64,000 bases of DNA, taken from assembly GCF_900105395.1 (NCBI RefSeq), contig NZ_LT629775.1:2188501-2252500 (forward strand), read 5' to 3'. Shown piece by piece: positions 57,686 through 64,000 of this stretch. Made by a program: the position numbers and the translations under genes. How positions within the stretch are numbered: position 1 is the first letter of the stretch; each line of letters starts with the position of its first letter. This DNA is from Streptomyces sp. TLI_053 (lineage in GTDB: Bacteria > Actinomycetota > Actinomycetes > Streptomycetales > Streptomycetaceae). The notes beneath the pieces were generated by a model. That model saw nothing but the letters and a program-made list of their open reading frames with translations. It ran no database searches and had not been told where the DNA came from.

Positions 57686-58752
57686 GGCCGGGTCCCCGCT
57701 CCGGTGTCGGGCGCCACGGTCGCGGTCGCCGTGCCGGGCGCATCCGTGCCGGTGGCGCCCGGGCCGAGGGTGTCCGTCCCGGTGGCGCCCGGGCCGGGCG
57801 GCCGGCCGATCCTGCCGGTGGCGTACCCGGCGGCGGCCAGGCAGGCCCCGGCCCCGAGCGCCCCGGCCGCCCGCAGCCGTCCGTGCCGCACCGCGCGGAG
57901 CACGGCGACCGGCAGGGTGCGGCGCAGGTAGCGCCGCTCGCTGGAGAGCGCGGACCGGGTGCCGACGTGCCGGGCGACCACGGCCTTGGAGCGGCCCTCG
58001 GCGTAGCAACGGGAGCTGAAGTAGCGCCAGCCGGTGCGGGCCGGCGGCACGTGCTGGCGGACCACCGCGGTGGGCTGGTGGCGCAGGACGCCCCCGGGGT
58101 TCAGCGCGGTGAGCCGGACGCAGAGTTCGGTCTCCTCGCAGCCGAACGGGCTGGTGCCGATCCGGCCGAGGTCGCCCCGGAAGCCTCCGGCGGCGACCAC
58201 CGCGGCCCGCCGGAACGACATGTTGGCGCCGATGAAGTTGCGCACGGCGCCCGCGTCCTCGGGCGCGCCGGGGTAGGAGCAGCCGACCACCCAGTCGTAC
58301 TCGGGCGGGAACCAGCCGGGCCGGCCGGTCTCCCACCAGGAGTCGACCCGGCCGCCGACGCCCAGCACCGCCGGGTCGCGGTAGCCGTCGAGCAGGGCCT
58401 CGGTCCAGTCGGGGGCGGCCACCGCGTCGTCGTCGAGGAAGGCCAGCAGTTCGCCCCGGGCCACCCGCACTCCGGTGTTGCGGGCGCCGGAGACGCCCGG
58501 CGGCTCGGTGCTCTCGACCACCCGCAGCTCCGGGCGGGCGGCCAGCCGGGCGGTCAGCGCCGGGCAGTGGTCGACCACGACCACCGTCTCGTCGGGCCGG
58601 CGCCGCTGTGCGGCCAGGGAGTCGAGGGCGGCGGTGAGGTCGTCCCACCGGTCGAGGGTGTAGCTGCAGACCACGACCGAGAGGGTGGTGGCCGGTGCCT
58701 CCGCCCGCCGGGTGCTGCTCGCGGTCTCGGTCTCGGGTCGCCGGGTGTTCAT
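57682..58752 (-). CDS. GT2-family glycosyltransferase
   Basis: A 356-residue glycosyltransferase. LSVVVCSYTLDRWDDLTAAL opens the GT-A domain, LLAFLDDDAVAAPDW has the metal-binding DDD, and GCEETELCVRL is the acceptor-site acidic motif. A hydrophobic stretch near residue 305 may touch the membrane. The C-terminus repeats PGATGTD. ATG at 58752 overlaps the flippase stop as ATGA. Donor and acceptor are unknown. Confidence 0.86.
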   Translation of the reverse strand: MNTRRPETETASSTRRAEAPATTLSVVVCSYTLDRWDDLTAALDSLAAQRRRPDETVVVVDHCPALTARLAARPELRVVESTEPPGVSGARNTGVRVARGELLAFLDDDAVAAPDWTEALLDGYRDPAVLGVGGRVDSWWETGRPGWFPPEYDWVVGCSYPGAPEDAGAVRNFIGANMSFRRAAVVAAGGFRGDLGRIGTSPFGCEETELCVRLTALNPGGVLRHQPTAVVRQHVPPARTGWRYFSSRCYAEGRSKAVVARHVGTRSALSSERRYLRRTLPVAVLRAVRHGRLRAAGALGAGACLAAAGYATGRIGRPPGPGATGTDTLGPGATGTDAPGTATATVAPDTGAGTRP

Positions 58753-60155
58753 CGCGGTCTCCGGTGGGTGGACGGCAGCCAGCGCGGAAGCGCTGCCAGC
58801 AGGGGAAGGGCGAGGGCGGTAGGGGCGATCAGCCAGGCGGCGCCGACGCCCGCCAGGCCGTACGCGGGGAGCAGGACGGCGGCGAGCGCGACGACCAGTG
58901 CCGCGTACACGACCTGGAGGCCGATCATCCAGCGCAGGGCGCGGCGGGCCCGGGCGACGTCGGTGGCCAGGCTCAGCACGACGGTGGGCAGCGCGGAGAG
59001 CGCCATCAGCCGCAGCGCGGTGGTGCCGTGCTCGGCGTAGCCGGGGCCGAAGAGCCGCAGCAGCCACGGCGCACCGGCCACGATCACGACCACGGCGGAG
59101 AGCACGATCAGCCCGGTGTGCCGCAGCATCCGGCGGGCGTGCTCGGCGAGCCGTTCCGGCTCCCTGGCGGCCTCGACGACCAGGGAACTGCCCATGCTGT
59201 AGGCGGCCATGTAGAGGCTGTCGGCGATCACCCAGGCGAGCGCGTAGTAGGCGGCCCGCTCGGCGCCGAGGGCGGCCAGGACCATCAGCGGGACGACGCT
59301 GCACGCGGTGATCCCGGCCAGGTTGCCGAGGTAGTCGGCGACGGCGTAGCGGCCGATCCGCGGTTGCGGCGGCGGGGTGGTGACGGACAGCCGCTCGTGC
59401 GCCGGAACGGCCCGGCGGAACAGCACCACGTTGGTCACCAGCACCGTCAGCAGCAGGGCCGCGGCCCAGGAGAGCAGGATCCCGGTGCCGACGGCGAGCG
59501 CGGCACAGACCGCCAGGGCCCCGGCCTTGACGAGCGCGAAGCAGGCGTTCTCGCCGACCACCAGGCCGGCCCGGCGCAGTCCGGTGAGGGCGCCGTCCTG
59601 GAGCACGAAGATCGAGTAGCCGGCCGTCACGACGACGAAGGAGACCGCGAGCAGCGGTTCCCGCAGGTAGCCGAGGCTCGGGGAGATCCGGGGGATCAGC
59701 AGCAGGAAGCCGACCGCGGCGAGGGCGCCGGTGACCGCGCTCACCGCGTAGCAGCGCAGCACCAGCCGCCGGGTGCCCCGGCCGGCGACCGGGACGAAGC
59801 GCACCAGGACGCCGTTGAGGTTGAACCGGCCGACCGCGGAGAGCAGCCCGGCGGCGGACACCGCGGCGGTGCTCAGGCCGACCGCCTCGGCGCTGTACCA
59901 ACGGGTGGCGAACAGCCAGAACACCGCGCCGAGGGCGGCCGCGAGCACGGAGCTGAGCAGCAGCAGGTGTCCGTTGCGGACCAGGGCGTCGGCGGGCCGG
60001 ACGGCGCGCAGCGCCCGGGCGGCGCGGTCGGTTCCGGCGGCCCGGGCGGCGCGGGCGCGGGCGGCCAGCAGGGTCCGGTAGGAGCACTGGCAGGGCAGCG
60101 GCCGCGGGCAGGAGCAGGCGCGGTCGGCGACCGTGCGGGGTGCGGGGAGCAGCAT
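58749..60155 (-). CDS. Lipopolysaccharide/oligosaccharide flippase (MOP/Wzx-like)
   Basis: A 468-residue membrane protein with about 12 helices, including NGHLLLLSSVLAAALGAVFW and repeated MATE-like segments. It should flip a lipid-linked repeat unit across the membrane. The first 60 residues are basic and contain a cluster of five cysteines (CSCPRPLPCQC region), unusual for this family. It starts one base inside the upstream stop (TGATG); a GTG one codon earlier is possible. Confidence 0.85.
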   Translation of the reverse strand: MLLPAPRTVADRACSCPRPLPCQCSYRTLLAARARAARAAGTDRAARALRAVRPADALVRNGHLLLLSSVLAAALGAVFWLFATRWYSAEAVGLSTAAVSAAGLLSAVGRFNLNGVLVRFVPVAGRGTRRLVLRCYAVSAVTGALAAVGFLLLIPRISPSLGYLREPLLAVSFVVVTAGYSIFVLQDGALTGLRRAGLVVGENACFALVKAGALAVCAALAVGTGILLSWAAALLLTVLVTNVVLFRRAVPAHERLSVTTPPPQPRIGRYAVADYLGNLAGITACSVVPLMVLAALGAERAAYYALAWVIADSLYMAAYSMGSSLVVEAAREPERLAEHARRMLRHTGLIVLSAVVVIVAGAPWLLRLFGPGYAEHGTTALRLMALSALPTVVLSLATDVARARRALRWMIGLQVVYAALVVALAAVLLPAYGLAGVGAAWLIAPTALALPLLAALPRWLPSTHRRPR

Positions 60156-61555
60156 CACGACCGGCTCCCCGCCCGGAACCGGCGGTCCTGTGCCCGGCCG
60201 ACCAGGTATCCGGCCGGGCCGAGGAGGAGGCCGCGCAGTTCGATCCGGCCGAGCCGGGCCAGCGCCGGGTCGGTCCGGGGGTCCGCCGCGCCGTCGCTGT
60301 GGGCCGGCGCGACGGAGGCGGTGGGGGTCACGGTGGAGGCGGCGGGGGTCACGGTGGGGGCGGTGGCGCGCCGCAGGGCGTACCGGGTCCCGGCCGGGAC
60401 CCGGCGCAGCAGGTCGGCGAGCAGCGCGGGACGGTGGACCACGGCCGCGGTGAGGTAGCCGCCGAGGCCGATGCCGAAACCCCGGATCTGGGCCTCGAGT
60501 TCGGTCCGGGTGCGGCGGTGGCGGTGCCAGACGACGGCCTCCGGCCGGTAGGCCAGGGTGTGTCCGGCGGCCAGGACGCCGAGGAAGGCGAGCAGGTCCT
60601 CGCCGCCGCGGGTCGGCGTGCCGGCACCGGTGGCCGGGTCGAAGCCGCCGAGCCGGCGCAGCGTCGCGGTCCGGAAGGCCATGTTGGCGCCGGTGCCGAA
60701 GCGGCCGGCGGCGAACGGGAACAGCGGGTCGGCGGCGTCGGCCCGCCGGGACCAGTCGCGCGGGGCGAAGCCCTTGCCGAAGCCGCAGTAGCGTTCGAAG
60801 AGCGCCTGGGCCTCGGTGTCGAGTTCGGCGGGCACCACCAGGCCGGTGACGCAGGCGATCCGGGGGTCCGCGCGGAAGGCGGCGGCGAGCGCGCCCGCCC
60901 AGCCGGGGTCGGCCAGGGTGTCGTCGTCGGTGAAGGCGACGATCTCGCCGTGGGCGGCCGCGAGGCCCCGGTTGCGGGCCCGGGCCAGACCGGGCACGGG
61001 CTCCCGCAGGTAGCGCAGCCGGCCGGGGGCGAGGCCGCGGACCAGTCGTTCGGTGCTGTCGTCCTCGGGGGCGTTGTCGACGACCAGGATCTCGGTGGCG
61101 GGGTGGTCGGTGCGCAGCAGGGCGCGGAGGCTGTCGCCGAGCAGGGTGGTCCGGCCCCGGGTGCAGACCACGACGGTGACCGTCGGCGGGGTGCGGTCGA
61201 CGGGGGCGGAGGCGGGGGCGGGGGCGGGGGCGGGGGCCGGGTCCGCACCGGGGCCGAAGCGCCGTTCGGCGGCGGCGACGAGACGTTCGCGAAGGGCGTC
61301 CGGACCACCGTCCGCCGCCCCGTCCGCCGCCCCGTCCGGGCCGAGGGCGACCAGGCCCAGCGGCCGACCGGCCCGGCGGACCAGGGCCACCGCGGACGGC
61401 ACCGACCGGTCCGGCCCCCGGGCGGGCCCCGACCGGCCGGGAGCCCAGGGCCCGCCGGGCCGGTCGAGGTCGAGGTCCATCACCCGGGCGGGCACCGGCA
61501 GGGCCGGCGTCGGCGCGGGGACCGGCGGGGCGGCCGCCGGCCGGACGGCGGTCAC
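60155..61555 (-). CDS. GT2-family glycosyltransferase with extra N-terminal domain (copy 2)
   Basis: A 466-residue protein. Residues 1-125 form a domain I do not recognise (VMDLDLDRPGG, AVALVRRAGRPLGLVALG) shared with the neighbouring gene. The GT-A part starts VTVVVCTRGRTTLLGDSL, with FTDDDTLADPGW holding the metal site. RFGTGANMAFR and GEDLLAF are near the acceptor site. The GTG overlaps the previous stop as GTGA. It is a clear tandem paralogue of the next upstream gene. Confidence 0.86.
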   Translation of the reverse strand: MTAVRPAAAPPVPAPTPALPVPARVMDLDLDRPGGPWAPGRSGPARGPDRSVPSAVALVRRAGRPLGLVALGPDGAADGAADGGPDALRERLVAAAERRFGPGADPAPAPAPAPASAPVDRTPPTVTVVVCTRGRTTLLGDSLRALLRTDHPATEILVVDNAPEDDSTERLVRGLAPGRLRYLREPVPGLARARNRGLAAAHGEIVAFTDDDTLADPGWAGALAAAFRADPRIACVTGLVVPAELDTEAQALFERYCGFGKGFAPRDWSRRADAADPLFPFAAGRFGTGANMAFRTATLRRLGGFDPATGAGTPTRGGEDLLAFLGVLAAGHTLAYRPEAVVWHRHRRTRTELEAQIRGFGIGLGGYLTAAVVHRPALLADLLRRVPAGTRYALRRATAPTVTPAASTVTPTASVAPAHSDGAADPRTDPALARLGRIELRGLLLGPAGYLVGRAQDRRFRAGSRS

Positions 61556-62874
61556 GACGCGCCTCCGTCGTTCCACCCGCGCTGGCGCCAGACGCTGACC
61601 GCGTAGCCGAACGGCCCGACCAGCATGCCGCCGAGTTCGCGGCGCCCGAGCCGCAGTTGGGCGAGCTCCCGGTCGGCCGGGGCGCCGCGGGCCCGGTCGC
61701 GGCGGACCCGCTGCCACCGCCGCAGCCCGCCGGGGAGGTGGCGGGCCAGGTCGAGCAGCACACCGGGGCGCCGGGTGACCGCGGCCGTGAGGTAGGCGCC
61801 GAAGCCGACGCCGAAGTTGAACACCTGCCGCCCGAGCGCGCCGGTGGTCCGCGGGTGGCGGTGCCAGACGATGGCATCGGGCTGGTAGGCGACGGTGTGG
61901 CCGGTGTCGAGGGTCTGGAAGAAGGCGAGCAGTTCCTCCCCGCCGCGGGCGGGGGTGCCGGCACCGGTCGCCGGGTCGAAGCCGCCGAAGCCGCGGACGA
62001 CCGCCGTCCGGAAGGCCATGTTGGCGCCGGAGCCGAAGCGGCCGACGGAGAAGCGGACGAGCGGGTCGTCCGGCCGTTGGCGCAGCGACCAGTCCCGGGC
62101 GGCGAAGCCCCGCGAGTAACCGCCGTACTGCTCCAGCGCGGCCTGCGCGGGGGTGTCGAGTTCGGCCGGCAGGACCAGCCCGGTGACGCAGGCTATCCGG
62201 TCGTCGGCGCGGAAGGTCCGGGCGATCGCCTCGACCCAGCCGGTGTCGATGATCAGGTCGTCGTCGGCGAACGCCACCACCTCGCCGCGGGCCGCGGCCA
62301 GGCCGCGGTTGCGGGCCCGGGCCAGCCCGGGCACGGGTTCGCGCAGGTACCGGACGCGGTCGCGGTAGTGCGCGGCGACGAGGCGTTCGGTGGCGTCGTC
62401 GCGCGGAGCGTTGTCGACGACCAGGACCTCGGTGTGCGGATAGCCGGTCCGCAGCAGGGAGTCCAGGCAGCTCCGCAGTGACTCGGTCCGGTCGCGGGTG
62501 CAGATGACCACGCTGACCGTGACCGGGCCCGCGGGCACCCGGGCGCGCCCGACCCGACTCGGGCGCGCCGCGGGTGTCGCGGTGGACAGGGCGGGAACGG
62601 GGAGTTCCCGGTGGGCGGCGTCGACCAGCGCCCGGCGCAGCGCGACGGTGTCGCCGGCTGTTCCGGTGGCCGTGACCAGGCCGAGCGGGTGCCCGTGCAG
62701 CCGGACCAACGCCAACACGCGGCCGACCGGGTCGTCGGCCCCGGACCCGCCGGGCGAGCGCAGCCCGCTCGGCTCGTCCAGGTCCAGGTCGACCACCCGG
62801 ACGGGGGTGTAGAGCGAGTCGCGGGCGGCGGGACGCGGGCAGGCTGCATCGGTGCGCCGGTCGGAGCCTTTCAT
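61552..62874 (-). CDS. GT2-family glycosyltransferase with extra N-terminal domain (copy 1)
   Basis: A 440-residue paralogue of the downstream protein. The N-terminal region (VRVVDLDLDEPSG, VGRVLALVRLHGHPLGLVTA) is the same uncharacterised domain. The GT domain starts VTVSVVICTRDRTESLRS and has FADDDLIIDTGW, RFGSGANMAFR and GEELLAF. The C-terminal 60 residues are basic with a hydrophobic end (GGMLVGPFGYAVSV). ATG at 62874 overlaps the first gene's stop as ATGA. Confidence 0.86.
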   Translation of the reverse strand: MKGSDRRTDAACPRPAARDSLYTPVRVVDLDLDEPSGLRSPGGSGADDPVGRVLALVRLHGHPLGLVTATGTAGDTVALRRALVDAAHRELPVPALSTATPAARPSRVGRARVPAGPVTVSVVICTRDRTESLRSCLDSLLRTGYPHTEVLVVDNAPRDDATERLVAAHYRDRVRYLREPVPGLARARNRGLAAARGEVVAFADDDLIIDTGWVEAIARTFRADDRIACVTGLVLPAELDTPAQAALEQYGGYSRGFAARDWSLRQRPDDPLVRFSVGRFGSGANMAFRTAVVRGFGGFDPATGAGTPARGGEELLAFFQTLDTGHTVAYQPDAIVWHRHPRTTGALGRQVFNFGVGFGAYLTAAVTRRPGVLLDLARHLPGGLRRWQRVRRDRARGAPADRELAQLRLGRRELGGMLVGPFGYAVSVWRQRGWNDGGAS

Positions 62875-63770
62875 CGTTGCTCCTCCGCGGGGACGGTCGC
62901 CGAGGGCCGGGCGCCGGGACGCTCGGTGATCAGGGTCCTCAGCACCCGGCGGCCGTCGGCGACGGCGTGGAGGTGGGAGCGACCGCTGCGGCGGGGGAGT
63001 TCCAGGCTCGGCACCTCGGCGATCCGCAGTCCGGAGCGCAGCGCGTGCGCGATCATCTCGGCCTCGATCTCGAAGCCGGTGGACCGCAGGTCGAGCGCGT
63101 CCAGGAAGGAGCGGCGGAAGGCGCAGTAGCCGTAGCACAGGTCGGTGAGGCGCGCGTCGTACAGGCGGTTGGCGACGGCGAGCAGGGCGCGGTTGCCCAT
63201 CGAGCGGACCCGGGTGAGGTCCAGCGATCCGCCGCCGCCGATGCAGCGCGATCCTTTGACGAAGTCGTAGCCGTGGTCGAGGAAGTGCAGGAAGTGCGGG
63301 ATCTCGCCGGGCCACATGGAGCCGTCGGCGTCGATCATGACGATGTACTCGCCGGTGGCGGCGGCGAAGCCGGTGCGCAGGGCGTTGCCCTTGCCGGGTC
63401 CCCGCTGGGCGACGCTGCGCACGGTGGGCAGGCAGTGCCGGGCCATCGGGACGGTCGCGTCGCTGGAGGAGCCGTCCACCAGGATGACCTCGTCGACGCA
63501 GCGCGGGATCTGTTCGAAGACCCAGGGGATGTTGCGGGCCTCGTTGCGGGCGGGGACGACCAGACTGACGGTCCGGCGGGTGACGACGACGTCCCCGGCC
63601 CGGCGCATCGGCCGGGGGTGGGCGGGGTCGTGCTCGGTGCCGCGGTCGGTGGCCCGGCGCAGCGGGTGGCCGTCGTGACCGTCGGGGCGGGCGGGGCCGT
63701 CGGGACGGGCGGGGCGGGCGGAGCCGTCGTGGCGGTCGGGGCGGGCGCTCGGGGGCGCGGTGGTGCTCAT
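62871..63770 (-). CDS. Dolichol-phosphate-mannose-synthase-like glycosyltransferase
   Basis: A 299-residue GT2 enzyme. After a 60-residue disordered lead with RPDG/HDG repeats come VSLVVPARNEARNIPWV, EVILVDGSSSDAT and YIVMIDADGSMWPGEI, the DPM1-type motifs; FVKGSRCIGGG is also typical. No membrane helix follows, so it is the soluble DPM type. It could charge a polyprenyl phosphate with the first sugar, making it the start of the pathway and of the operon. An internal ATG before VVVTRRTVSL is an alternative start. Confidence 0.87.
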   Translation of the reverse strand: MSTTAPPSARPDRHDGSARPARPDGPARPDGHDGHPLRRATDRGTEHDPAHPRPMRRAGDVVVTRRTVSLVVPARNEARNIPWVFEQIPRCVDEVILVDGSSSDATVPMARHCLPTVRSVAQRGPGKGNALRTGFAAATGEYIVMIDADGSMWPGEIPHFLHFLDHGYDFVKGSRCIGGGGSLDLTRVRSMGNRALLAVANRLYDARLTDLCYGYCAFRRSFLDALDLRSTGFEIEAEMIAHALRSGLRIAEVPSLELPRRSGRSHLHAVADGRRVLRTLITERPGARPSATVPAEEQR

Positions 63771-64000
63771 CGAAAGCCGGCCTCTCGGCGAAGAGGTGGT
63801 GGGCCTGGCGCCGGACGGACCGATGGACGGCGGGGGCGGCGCGGCCCCTGGCTGTGACGGGCGCGCCCGGCGCGGAGGCGCGGCGCGGCCCGGTGGAACG
63901 GGGCGGGCCCGTACGTGCGGAGCACGCGGGGCTCGGAGCCCGGGAAAGCCCCGAGGGGGCTGGTCGACGGACCGTGGGACGTCGGGGGACCGCCGGGAAC
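63771..64000. other. Upstream region of the polysaccharide operon
   Basis: No gene is visible in the last 230 nt of the window. It should contain the promoter of the nine-gene minus-strand operon; I see no convincing -10/-35 pair in this GC-rich stretch. Confidence 0.4.

Overview
The window is chromosomal DNA of a high-GC actinomycete, almost certainly Streptomyces or Kitasatospora. Third codon positions are nearly all G or C, many genes start with GTG, and stop/start overlaps (GTGA, ATGA) are everywhere. The gene content also fits: a hopanoid cluster, a serine-hydroxymethyltransferase of actinobacterial length, an HTH-MurA fusion, a type III polyketide synthase and an EF-hand calerythrin. 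I see no insertion sequence, phage gene or CRISPR array.

Layout. (1) 1-7946, minus strand: hopanoid lipid operon hpnC-hpnD-(small ORF)-hpnE-polyprenyl diphosphate synthase-shc-hpnG-hpnH, with hpnH running off the left edge. The squalene-hopene cyclase gene contains an in-frame TTA codon, so it may depend on the bldA tRNA. (2) 8217-13783, minus: a cell-envelope glycopolymer or phospholipid module. It holds a nucleotidyltransferase, an archaeal-type sn-glycerol-1-phosphate dehydrogenase, a CDP-alcohol phosphotransferase with an altered active site, a GT2 glycosyltransferase and a TagGH-like ABC exporter. Two arrays of short direct repeats with 10-11 nt spacing lie in its control regions. (3) 14133-21263: idi, an anti-sigma-type ATPase, tRNA-Leu(GAG), an APC permease, an orphan vsr nuclease, a SAM methyltransferase and glyA. 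(4) 21698-29549, plus: a dipeptide/oligopeptide ABC importer with fused ATPases, an EF-hand protein and a type III PKS. (5) 29614-32788: DMT exporter, gamma-glutamylcyclotransferase, catalase. (6) 32996-45917: cobalamin synthesis in three units (cobL-cobM-cobK; cobG-cobH-cobIJ; riboswitch-cobN), interrupted by a DinB-like gene and an HTH-MurA fusion whose promoter carries a palindromic candidate operator. (7) 46060-52111: lnt, a quinone-oxidoreductase-like enzyme, an AraC regulator, gdhA and ribA. (8) 52173-63770, minus: nine overlapping genes for a surface polysaccharide (four GT2 glycosyltransferases, flippase, polysaccharide deacetylase, large membrane protein, membrane-anchored GH16 glycosidase, ATP-grasp ligase).

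How they work together. Region 1 makes C30 hopene from farnesyl diphosphate (synthase, HpnC/D/E, Shc) and adds the adenosine-derived side chain (HpnH, HpnG). The nearby Idi balances the isoprenoid precursors. Region 2 would activate a polyol phosphate, transfer and glycosylate it, and export the product. Region 8 would build a polymer on a lipid carrier, flip it, then deacetylate, trim and possibly decorate it. Regions 2 and 8 are the best candidates for undescribed biology. Their enzymatic families are clear from sequence; their products are not.
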